From: Scylla paramamosain
Taxonomy: Eukaryota; Arthropoda; Malacostraca; Decapoda; Portunidae
Direction: 5' to 3'
Assembly: GCF_035594125.1 (NCBI RefSeq)
Contig: NW_026973748.1
Location: 62,001-126,000, forward strand
DNA length: 64,000 bases
How positions within the stretch are numbered: position 1 is the stretch's first letter; each line of letters begins with the position of its first letter. The notes beneath the pieces were generated by a model. That model ran no database searches. It had not been told where the DNA came from and saw nothing but the letters and a program-made list of their open reading frames with translations. This document shows, one piece after another, positions 1 through 19,400 of the stretch. The position numbers and the translations under genes were made by a program.

Positions 1-8916
<8,916 letters not shown>

Positions 8917-8933
<17 letters not shown>

Positions 8934-8997
8934 ATGCAAGGCCTCGCATATGAGGAAATTAAAGACCTTACCAGAAATCTGTCTTTTGAGTGTTTTT
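8917..8997. other. 17-bp stem-loop at the forward-to-inverted switch
   Basis: AAAAACACTCAAAAGAC at 8917-8933 and its exact reverse complement at 8981-8997 flank a 47-base loop that begins ATGCAAGGCCTCGCATATG. The same structure occurs at 40169-40249, 51644-51724 and 60557-60637. At about 19075 and 46025 it occurs with one mismatch in an arm. Confidence 0.88.
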
Positions 8998-9180
8998 CAG
9001 CATGTTAGGCATCAAAATGATAAATAATAAGGAACTCACTCTATGTGGGAATCCAAAAGAAAATTACTGAAAACGTGTCTTCTCAGTGTTTTACGTAGAA
9101 AAACGCTAAAAGTGATGCAAACCAACCAATATCAAGAAGCAGAAAAACTTTACCAAAAATGTATATTTTGAGTGTTTTTC
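8934..9180 (-). repeat. Inverted satellite segment, left of retrotransposon copy 1
   Basis: After ACACTCAAAAGAC at 8933 the array switches strand. ATGCAAGGCCTCGCATATGAGG onward reads as the reverse complement of the usual monomers, for example GTCTTTTGAGTGTTTTTCAG and CAAACCAACCAATATCAAG. The same switch occurs near 19093, 40186, 46042, 51661 and 60574. The segment is interrupted at 9180 by the 3-prime end of a minus-strand retrotransposon and resumes at 12149. Confidence 0.88.
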
Positions 9181-12148
9181 TTTTTTTTATGTAGGAAGGA
9201 TACTGGCCAAGGGCAACAAAAATGTAATAAAAAAAAATGCCCACTGAAATGCCAGTCCCATAAAAGGGTCAAAGCAGTGGTCAAAAATTGGTGGATAAGT
9301 GTCTTGAAACCTCCCTCTTGAAGGAATTCAAGTCATAGGAAGGTGGAAATACAGAAGAAGGCAGGGAGTTCCAGAGTTTACCAGAGAAAGGGATGAATGA
9401 TTGAGAATACTGGTTAACTCTTGCGTTAGAGAGGTGGACAGAATAGGGGTGAGAGAAAGAAGAAAGTCTTGTGCAGCGAGGCCGCGGAAGGAGGGGAGGC
9501 ATGCAGTTAGCAAGATCAGAAGAGCAGTTGGCATGAAAATAGCGGTAGAACACAGCTAGATATGCAACATTGCGGCGGTGAGAGAGGGGCTGAAGACAGT
9601 CAGTTAGAGGAGAGGAGTTGATGAGACGAAAAGCTTTTGATTCCACCCTGTCTAGAAGAGCAGTATGAGTGGAACCCCCCCCAGACATGTGAAGCATACT
9701 CCATACATGGACGGATAAGGCCCTTGTACAGAGTTAGCAGCTGGGGGGGTGAGAAAAACTGGCGGAGACGTTTCAGAACACCTAACTTCATAGAAGCTGT
9801 TTTAGCTAGAGATGAGATGTGAAGTTTCCAGTTCAGATTATAAGTAAAGGACAGACCGAGGATGTTCAGTGTAGAAGAGGGGGACAGTTGAGTGTCATTG
9901 AAGAAGAGGGGATAGTTGTCTGGAAGATTGTGTCGAGTTGATAGATGGAGGAAATGAGTTTTTGAGGCATTGAACAATACCAAGTTTGCTCTGCCCCAAT
10001 CAGAAATTTTAGAAAGATCAGAAGTCAGGCGTTCTGTGGCTTCCCTGCGTGATATGTTTACCTCCTGAAGGGTTGGACGTCTATGAAAAGACGTGGAAAA
10101 GTGCAGGGTGGTATCATCAGCATAGGAGTGGATAGGACAAGAAGTTTGGTTTAGAAGATCATTAATGAATAATAAGAAGAGAGTGGGTGACAGGACAGAA
10201 CCCTGAGGAACACCACTGTTAATAGATTTAGGAGAAGAACAGTGACCGTCTACCACAGCAGCAATAGAACGGTCAGAAAGGAAACTTGAGATGAAGTTAC
10301 AGAGAGAAGGATAGAAACCGTAGGAGGGTAGTTTGGAAATCAAAGCTTTGTGCCAGACTCTATCAAAGGCTTTTGATATGTCCAAGGCAACAGCAAAAGT
10401 TTCACCAAAGTCTCTAAAAGAGGATGACCAAGACTCAGTAAGGAAAGCCAGAAGATCACCAGTAGAGCGGCCTTGACGGAACCCATACTGGCGATCAGAT
10501 AGAAGGTTGTGAAGTGATAGATGTTTAAGAATCTTCCTGTTGAGGATAGATTCAAAAACTTTAGATAAGCAGGAAATTAAAGCAATAGGACGGTAGTTTG
10601 AGGGATTAGAGCGGTCACCCTTTTTAGGAACAGGTTGAATGTAGGCAAACTTCCAGCAAGAAGGAAAGGTAGATGTTGACAGACAGAGCTGAAAGAGTTT
10701 GACTAGGCAAGGTGCAGGCACGGAGGCACAGTTTCGGAGAACAATAGGAGGGACCCCATCAGGTCCATAAGCCTTCCGAGGGTTTAGACCAGCGAGGGCA
10801 TGGAAAACATCATTACGAAGAATTTTAATACGTGGCATGAAGTAGTCAGAGGGTGGAGGAGAGGGAGGAACAAGCCCAGAATCGTCCAAGGTAGAGTTTT
10901 TAGCAAAGGTTTGAGCAAAGAGTTCAGCTTTAGAAATAGACGTGATAGCAGTGGTGCCATCTGGTTGAAGTAGAGGAGGGAAAGAAGAAGAAGCAAAGTT
11001 ATTGGAGATATTTTTGGCTAGATGCCAGAAATCACGAGGGGAGTTAGATCTTGAAAGGTTTTGACATTTTCTGTTAATGAAGGAGTTTTTGGCTAGTTGG
11101 AGAACAGACTTGGCATGGTTCCGGGCAGAAATATAAAGTGCATGAGATTCTGGTGATGGAAGGCCTTTTGTGGGCCACCTCTCTATCATGTATAGCACGA
11201 GAACAAGCTGTGTTAAACCAAGGTTTAGAAGGTTTAGGACGAGAAAAAGAGTGAGGAATGTACGCCTCCATGCCAGACACTATCACCTCTGTTATGCGCT
11301 CAGCACACAAAGACGGGTCTCTGACACGGAAGCAGTAGTCATTCCAAGGAAAATCAGCAAAATACCTCCTCAGGTCCCCCCAACTAGCAGAGGCAAAACG
11401 CCAGAGGCACCTTCGCTTAGGGGGATCCTGAGGAGGGATTGGAGTGATAGGACAAGATAAAGATATGAGATTGTGATCGGAGGAGCCCAACGGAGAAGAA
11501 AGGGTGACAGCATAAGCAGAAGGATTAGAGGTCAGGAAAAGGTCAAGAATGTTGGGCGTATCTCCAAGACGGTCAGGAATACGAGTAGGGTGTTGCACCA
11601 ATTGCTCTAGGTCATGGAGGATAGCAAAGTTGTAGGCTAGTTCACCAGGATGGTCAGTGAAGGGAGAGGAAAGCCAAAGCTAGTGGTGAACATTGAAGTC
11701 TCCAAGAATGGAGATATCTGCAAAAGGGAAGAGGGTCAGAATGTGCTCCACTTTGGAAGTTAAGTAGTCAAAGAATTTCTTATAGTCAGAGGAGTTAGGA
11801 GAGAGGTATACAGCACAGATAAATTTAGTATGAGAATGACTCTGTAGTCGTAGCCAGATGGTGGAAAACTCGGAAGATTCAAGAGCGTGGGCACGAGAGC
11901 AGGTTAAGTCATTGCGCACATAAACGCAGCATCCAGCTTTGGATCGAAAATGAGGATAGAGAAAGTAGGAGGGAACAGAAAAGGGGCTACTGTCAGTTGC
12001 CTCAGACACCTGAGTTTCAGTGAGGAAAAGAAGATGAGGTTTAGAAGAGGAGAGGTGGTGTTCTACAGATTGAAAATTAGATCTTAGAACGCGAATGTTG
12101 CAGAAGTTAATGAAGAAAAAGTTGAGGGGGGTGTCAAGACACTTAGGG
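9181..12148 (-). mobile_element. Jockey/CR1-type non-LTR retrotransposon, copy 1 (5-prime truncated, inactive)
   Basis: A 2.97-kb insertion on the minus strand, visibly richer in G+C than the satellite. It is nearly identical to the plus-strand copy at 56.1-59.1 kb. Its 3-prime end has the same trailer (GGCCAGTATCCTTCCTACAT) and a short A8 tail, seen as T8 at 9181-9188. Its 5-prime end stops at 12148 (CCCTAAGTGTC in element orientation), about 34 bp shorter than the other copy. The satellite on both sides rejoins as the continuous inverted sequence GAGTGTTTTTGAGCTTG, seen intact near 40420. A run of five or six T at each junction is the likely target-site duplication, but it is ambiguous because the site is homopolymeric. 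There is no gag-like ORF1. The coding region carries three disabling changes, so this copy cannot make its protein. Confidence 0.95.
9281..12148 (-). pseudogene. Broken endonuclease/reverse transcriptase gene of retrotransposon copy 1
   Basis: Remnant of a single polyprotein with an N-terminal apurinic-like endonuclease domain and a C-terminal reverse transcriptase domain. Comparison with the intact frame at 56094-59012 shows three lesions. A TAG at 11680-11682 replaces the CAG just after the GDFNVHH endonuclease motif. Eight bases (TACTTAAG in the coding sense) are missing near 11163, shifting the frame after VAHKR. One extra G lies in a G8 run at 9675-9682, where the other copy has GGGAGGG, shifting the frame near the C terminus. 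Between the lesions the motifs remain readable: TETQ, GDFN and SDHN in the endonuclease part, and [21 protein letters not shown] and YADD in the polymerase part. The original stop codon remains at 9281-9283. Few other differences separate the copies, so the damage looks recent. Confidence 0.93.
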
Positions 12149-12384
12149 TTTTTGAGCTTGTTACCTACAAAAAAACGCAAAAATTGATACAAAGCACTCT
12201 ATATTGGGAAACAAAGGGACATTGCAAGAAAAGTGTATAATGAATGTTTTATAGTTAAAAAAAAAAAAACCACAAGGCAAAAAACGCAAAAACTCGTGTA
12301 TATGGAGAATTTTCGTAGATACCAAAATGCTGAAACTCATGAATAACACTATTAATTGAGAAACAGAACAACCTTACTAAATGC
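12149..12384 (-). repeat. Inverted satellite segment, right of retrotransposon copy 1
   Basis: Continuation of the inverted satellite split by retrotransposon copy 1. It begins TTTTTGAGCTTGTTACCTAC and carries reverse-complement monomers (CACTCTATATTGGGAAAC, ACCACAAGGCAAAAAACGC, ATGCTGAAACTCATG). Near 12385 (TAAATGCGTGTCAAAAACAC) the array returns to forward orientation. The same switch-back sequence occurs near 19400, 40666, 46521 and 52141. Confidence 0.88.
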
Positions 12385-15300
12385 GTGTCAAAAACACTAA
12401 AAGGCAAGTTCTTTTTTTTATCTAACAAGCTCAAAAACACACAAAATATACTTTTCTGGTAATGTTATTCTATTTTTTCATATTGGTTGGTTTGCATCCG
12501 TTTTAGCATTTTTGTACGTAAATCTTTTAAAAGACACGTTTTCAGTAATTTTGTTTTGGATTTCCATATAGAGTGACTTTCATATTATCTATCGTTTTGG
12601 TGCCTAACATGCGAAAAAACACTCTAAAAAGATAGGTTTCTTTTGTTGTAAAGTCGTTAAATTTCCCCAAATAGGTGACTTTGGATACACTTTATGGTTT
12701 GGTACATAACTCCGAAAAAAAGGTAAAAGTAACTTTTTCCACATAATTTTTCCACATAATTTCCCTGAATTTTGGCAGAATTTTGTCGTCTTGGTACCTA
12801 TGAACATCAATAACAAAAAAATAAAAATGCTATTATTTTATTTTTATTTTTTTCTCTATAAAGAGTGTTATTTGTAGGTTTTAACGTTTTGGTACTTAAA
12901 GAACTTCAAAACATTCATAATACACATTTCTCGTAATGTCCTTTCCTTTCCCAAATATAGGGATCTTTGCATGTATTTAAGCGTTTTTATAGGTAATAGG
13001 ATAAAAAACACTCAAAAACACTTGTTTTTGGTAATGTTATTCTGCTTCTGCATAAAGAAGTGTTTTGCATGCGTTTTAGCGATTTGGTATGTAAGGAGCT
13101 GAAAACACTTCAAGGCAAGTTCTTGGTAAAAGTTGGTTTTATTCCAATGTAATATGATTGCCTAGCTTTTTATTGCTTTATTGCCTAACACGCTCAAAAA
13201 ACACTCAAAAGACACTTCTGGTAATGTCATTTTTTTCCCACATAAAGTTACTTTTTGCATGCTGTTTGGGGTTTTGCTAAGAAAAAACACTCAAAATACA
13301 CGCATTTGGTAATGTTGTCCTGTTTCCCAATTAAGATTGTTATTCATGAGTTTCAGCATTTTGGTATCTAAGAAACTTCTTTATATACACGAATTTTTGC
13401 GTTTTTTGCGTTGTGGTTCTTGTGAACCACAAGTTCTTTTGCCCAAAAATAATAAGACACTCATTATACTCGTTTCTCGTTATGTCCTTTTCTCTCCCAA
13501 TAAGGAGTGCTTTGCATCCATTTTCGCGTTTTTTGTAGGTAACAAGCTCAAAACACTTAAAATATACCTTTTTGATAATGTTATTCTATTTCTTCATATT
13601 GGTTGGTTTGCATCCGTTTTAGGGTTTTTCTACGTAAAACACCGAAAAGACACGTTTTCAGTAATTTTGTTTTCGATTCCCAAAGAATATTGCCAGATTT
13701 TTGGCAACTTAGTACCTATGAAGATGAATAACAAAAAAAAAAAAAAAAAATTATTTTATATTATTATTTTTTTATCTATAAAGAGTGTTATTTGTGGGTT
13801 TTAGCTTTTTTGGTACTTAAGGAACATAAAAACACTCATAATACACGTTTCTCTTAATGTCCTTTCGTTTCCCAAACCTAAGGTTCTTTGCATGTATTTA
13901 AGCGTTTTTATAAATAACATGATCAAAAACACTCAAAATACATGTTTTTGGTAATGTTACTCTGTTTCTCCATAAAGGGTGTTTTGCATGCGTTTTAGCG
14001 TTTTGGTATGTAAGGAGTTAAAAAAAACACTTAAAGGCAAGTTCTTTGTAAAAGTTGGTTTTATTCCCATGTAATGTGATTTTTCTGCTTTTTAGTGCTT
14101 TGTTGGATATCACGCTCAAAAACACTCAAAAGACACTTTTCTGGTAATATAATTTTTTTCCCACATAAAGATAGTTTCGCATGTAATTTGGGATTTTCGT
14201 AACTAAGAATGTGAAAAACACTCAAAAAACACAGATTTGGTAAAGTAGTTCTGTTTCTCAATTAAAAGTGTTATTCATGCATTTCAGCCTTTTGGTATGT
14301 AAGAAACTTCTCTATATACACGAGTTTTTTGCGTTTTTTGCCTTGTGGTTTGTGTGAAACTATAAAACACTCATTATACACTTTTTTCGTAATGTTCTTT
14401 TGTTTCCCAATTTTTGTAGGTAACAAGCTGAAAAACACTCAAAATATATCTTTTTGGTAATGATATTCTATTTCTTCATATTGTTTGGTTTGCATCCGTT
14501 TTAGCGTTTTTCTTCGTAAATCACTGAAGAGACACGTTTTCAGTAATATTGTTGAAATTGCTGAAAAAACACTCATAAGACAGGTTTCTGGTAAAGTTGA
14601 GTAAATTCTTCATATAGGTGGCTTTGCATGCACTTCAGGGTTTGGTACATAACTCCGGAAAAATGCTGAAATTATTTTTTTATAATGATCTTTTTTACAA
14701 AATACACGATTTTCGTAATGTCCTTTTCTTATACAAACATAGGGTTCTTTACATGAATTTAAGCGTTTTTATAGGTAACACGATCAAAAACACTCAAAAT
14801 ACATATTTTTGGTAATGTTATTCTGTTTGTCCATAAAGGGTGTTTTGCATGCAATTTAGCGTTTTGGTATGTTTAAGTGTAAAAACACTTAAAGGCATGT
14901 TCTTCGTAAAAGTTGGTTTTATTCCCAAGTGATGTGATTGTTCTGCTTTTTAGTGCTTTGTTGCATATCACGCTCAAAAACACTGAAAAGACATTTTTCT
15001 GGTAATGTCATTTTTTTTCCCATATAAAGGTAGTTTCGCATGTAATTTGCCAATTTCGTAACTAAGAATGTGAAAAACACTCAAAATACACAATTCAAAA
15101 AACTCTCAAAATATACCTTTTTGGTAATGTTATTCTATTTCTTCATTTTGGTTGTTTTCCATCCGTTTTAGCATTTTCTACGTAAAACACCGAAAAGACA
15201 CGTTTTCAGTAATTTTGTTTTGGATTCCCATATAGATTGACTTTCTTGGGTTTTATCGTGTTGGTTCCTAACATGCTGAAAAACACTCATAAGACAGTTT

Positions 15301-18300
15301 TCTGGCAAACACGTTTAATTTCCCCATATAGGTGGCTTTGCATGCACTTAAGGGGTTTGGTACATAACAGTCCGAAAAAAAAGCTAAATTTAACTTTTTT
15401 GATAATGTTCTTATTACATATAATTTCCTGAACTTTGCCCGAGTTTTGGCACCTCGTTACCTGTGAAGATGAATAAGAATGAAAAAAAATATCGTATTTT
15501 TTTTACTTATCTATTTTTTCTCAATAAAGAGTGTAATTTGTGGCTATTAGCTTTTTCGTACTTAATGAACTTAAAAACACTCATAATACACGTTTCTCGT
15601 AATGTCCTTTCATTTCCCAAAAATAGGGTTCTTTGCATGTATTTAAGCGTTTTTATTGGTAACATGATCAAAAACACTCAAAATACATGTTTTTTAGTAA
15701 TGTTATTGTTTCACCATAAAGTGTATTTTGCATGCATTTTAGTGTTTTGGTATACTCGTATAAGGAGCTCAAATACACTTAAAGGCAAGTTCTTGTTAAA
15801 AATTGGTTTTATTCCAATGTAATGTGATTGCCCTGCTTTTCAGTGCTTCTTTGCCTAACACACTCAAAAACACTCAAAAGACATTTTTCTGGTAATGTCA
15901 TTTTTTTCCCACATAAAGCTGGTTTCGCATGTAATTTGGGGTTTTGGTAACTAATAATGTAAAAAAGCACTCAAAATACACACATTTAGTAAGATTGTTT
16001 TGCTTCTCAATTAAGAGTGTTGTTCATGAGTTTCAGCATTTTGGTATCTACGAAACTTCTTCATATACACTAGCTTTTGCATTTTTTGCCTTATGGTTCT
16101 TTTGAACTATAAAACTCTCATGATACACTTTTCATGCAATGTCCTTTTCTTTCCCATTATAGAGTGCTTTGCATCAATTTTCGTGTTTTTTATAGGTAAA
16201 AAGCTCAAAAACACTCAAAATATACCTTTTTGGTAATGTTTTTCTATTTCTTTATATTGGTTTGTTTGCATCCGTGTTAGCGTTTTTCTACGTAAAACAC
16301 TGAGAAGACACGTTTCCAGTAATTTTGTTTTGAATTCCCATATAGAGTTAGATCCTTATTATTTATTGTTTTGGTGCCTAACATGCTGAACAACACTCAA
16401 AAGAGAGATTTCTGATAAGGTGGTTTAATTTCCTTATATAGGAGGGTTTCCATGCACTTTAGGGTTTGGTATATAAAAAAGCTAAAATTAACTTTTTTGG
16501 TAATATTCTTTTATCATATAATTGCCCTGAATTTTCCCAGAATATTGGCATTTTGGAACCTATGAAGATAAATTAAAAAATTTAAAAAATCCTATTTTTT
16601 TTATTATTTATTTACTTTTTTTTTTCTCAATAAAGAGTGTTATTTGTGGGATTTACCTTTTGGTACTTAAGGTTATTAAAAACACTCATAATACACGTTT
16701 CTCGTAATGTCCTTTCGTTTCCCAAACATAAGGTTCTTTGCATGTATTTAGGCGTTTTTATAGATAACGTGATTCAAAACACTCAAAATACAAGGTTTTG
16801 GTAATGTTATTCTGTTTCTCTATAAAGTGTGTTTTGCAAGCGTTTTGCAGTTTTGTATAAAAGGAGCTCAAAAACACTTAAAGGCAAGTGCTTGGTAAAA
16901 AATTGTTTTATTCCAATATAATATGATTGTCCTGCTTTTGAGTACTTTATTACCTATCACTTTGAAAAACATTCAAAACATACTTTTCTGGTAAAGTCAT
17001 TTTTTTCCCCACAAAATTATTTTCGCATGTAATTTGGAGTTTTTGGTAACTAAGAGTGTGAAAAGCACTCAAAATACACGCATTTAGTAAGGTTGTTCTG
17101 TTTCTCAATTAAGAGTGTTATTCATGAGTTTCAGCATTTTGGTATCTAAGAAATCTCTCCATATACACGAGTTTTTGCGTTGTTTGCTTTGTGGTTCTTT
17201 TGAAGTATAAAACTCTCATTATACACTTTTCCTGCAATGTCCTTTTGTTTCCCAATATAGAGTACTTTGCATCAATTTTCGCGTTTTTCTAGGTAAAAAG
17301 CTCAAAAACACTCAAAATATACATTTTTGGTAACGTTTTTCTATTTCTTAATATTGGTTAGTTTGCATCCGTTTTAACGTTTTTCTACGTAAAACACTGA
17401 GAAGAAACGTTTTTAGTAACTTTCTGGTAAGGTCATTTAATTTCCTCATATTGGAGGCTTTACATGCACTTTAGGGTTTGGTACATAATAGTCCGAAAAA
17501 AAAGCTGAAATTAACTTTTTTGATAATATTCTTTTATCACATAATTGCCCTGAATTTTTCCAGAATTTTGGCATCTCGGTACCTATGAAGATGAAAAACA
17601 AAAAAAAAAAATCCTATTTATTTTATTTTATTTTTTTTATTTTCTAAATAAAGAGTGTTATTTGTGAGTTTTAGCTTCTTGGTACTTATGGAACTTATAA
17701 AAAACATTCATAATACACGTTTCTCGTAATGTCCTTTTGTTTCCCAAACATAATGTTCTTTGCATGTACTTAAGCGATTTTATAGATAACATGATCAAAA
17801 ACACTCAAAATACATGTTTTTCGTAATGTTATTCTGTTTCTCCATAAAGTTTGTTTTTCATGCGTTTTAGCGGTTTGGTATATAAGGGGTTAAAAAACAC
17901 TTAAAGGCAAATTCTTCGTACAAATTGGTGTTATTCTCATGTAATGTGATCGTTCTGCTTTTTAGTGCTTTGTTGCATATCACGCTCAAAAACACTCAAA
18001 AGATACTTTTCTTGTAATGTCATTTTTTTTCCCAAATGAAGCTAGTTTCGCATGTAATTTGGCATTTTTGTAACTAAGAATGTGAAAAACACTTAAAATA
18101 CACAATTTGGTAAGGTAGTTCTGTTTAAGGTACTAAGGTAGTTCTGTTCTGTTTAAAAGTGTTATTCATGCATTTCATCATTTTGGTAAGTAAAAATTTC
18201 TCTATATGCACGAGTTTTTACGTTTATTGCCTTGTGGTTCTTTTAAAACTATAAAACACTTATTATACACGTTTCTCGTAATGTCCTTTTGTTTCCTAAT

Positions 18301-19090
18301 GTAGAGTGCTTTCCATCCATTTTTGCATTTTTTGTAACAAGTTCAAAAACACTCAAAAAATATTTTTTTGGTAATGTTATTCTATTTCTTCATATAGGAT
18401 GGTTTGTATCCGCTTTAGCGCTTTTCTACGTAAAACACTGAAAAGACACGTTTTAGTAATTTTGTTTTGGATTCACATATTGACTGATTTTCATATTATT
18501 TATCGTATTGGTGCCTAACATGCTGAAAAACATTAAAAAGACAGGTTTCTGGTAAAGTCGTTTAACTTCCCTATATAGGTGGCTTTGCAAGCACTTTAGG
18601 TTTTGGTACATAACAATCAGAAAAAAAAGCTATAATTAACTTTTTTTCACATAAATTCCCTGAATTTGGGCAGAATTTTGGCAATTCGGTACTATGAAGA
18701 TGAAAAACAAAAAACAAAATTTCCATTTTTTTTTTTTTTTTTATTTATTTCTTTATTTTTTTCTAAAGAGTGTTATTTGTGGGTTTTAGCTTTTTTGGTA
18801 CTGAAGGAACTTAAAAATCACTCATAATACACGTTTCTCGTAATGTTCTTTCGTTTCCCAAACATAAGGTTCTTTGCATATATTTAAGCGTTTTTAGATA
18901 ACATGATCAAAAACACTCAAAATACATGTATTTCGTAATGTTATTCTTTTTCTCCATAAAATGTATTTTGCATGCGTTTTAGCGTTTTGGTATGTAAGGA
19001 GCTCAAAAACATTTAAAGGCCAGTTCTTGGTAAAATTTGGTTTTATTTCCATGTAATGTAATTGCGTAACACGCTCAAAAACACTGAAAA
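12385..19090 (+). repeat. Satellite array, forward block 2
   Basis: Forward satellite, with the HOR landmark near 12795, 13711, 15457, 16552, 17576 and 18688. Several HORs are chimeric. Near 12412 about 0.4 kb is missing relative to 19.4-19.85 kb. Near 14700 TTTTTTACAAAA joins directly to TACACGATTTTCG, losing about 135 bp including the landmark. Near 15092 ACAATT of one monomer joins CAAAAAACTCTC of a later one. Near 17425 a monomer is missing (AGTAACTTTCTGGTAAGG). At 13424-13445 an unusual GTGAACCACAAGTTCTTTTG insert is shared with 37163-37185, so these two regions share ancestry. No gene is seen. Confidence 0.92.
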
Positions 19091-19400
19091 GACATGCAAA
19101 GTCTCCCATATGAGGAAATTAAAGACGTTACCAGAAATCTGTCTTTTGAGTGTTTTTCAGCATGTTAGGCACCAAAACGATAAATAATAAGGAACTCACT
19201 CTATGTGGGAATCCAAAAGAAAATGACTGAAAACGTGTCTTCTCAATGTTTTACGTAGAAAACATTGCGGGAAAAATGTAAAATGAATGTTTTATAATTT
19301 AAAAAATCCACAAGGCAAAAAACTCAAAAACTCCTGTAAATGCTGAAACTCATGAATAACACTCTTAATTGAGAAACAGAGCAACCTTACTAAATGCGTG
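19091..19400 (-). repeat. Inverted satellite segment (older copy of the tier-3 inversion)
   Basis: Begins GACATGCAAAGTCTCCCATATGAGG and ends near TAAATGCGTG. It has the same two orientation switches as the segments at 40186-40665, 46042-46520 and 51661-52140, but it is shorter because an internal piece is missing near 19261. It differs from those copies at many positions, so it is an older paralogue of the inversion. Confidence 0.86.

Noticed and set aside
9181..12148. Possible LTR retrotransposon or endogenous virus
   Set aside because: There are no terminal repeats, protease, integrase or envelope signals. The endonuclease-then-polymerase order, A-rich 3-prime tail and 5-prime truncation fit a non-LTR element.
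15463..15822. Recurrent short open frames of 60-120 codons with similar peptides (for example LSVFIGNMIKNTQ), also near 29030, 36698, 47580 and 61540
   Set aside because: They span monomer boundaries, and the similar peptides simply reflect the repeated DNA. Monomers near 96 bp keep frame across two or three units. Stops and shifts differ between copies, and there is no conserved start, domain or composition unlike the surrounding satellite.
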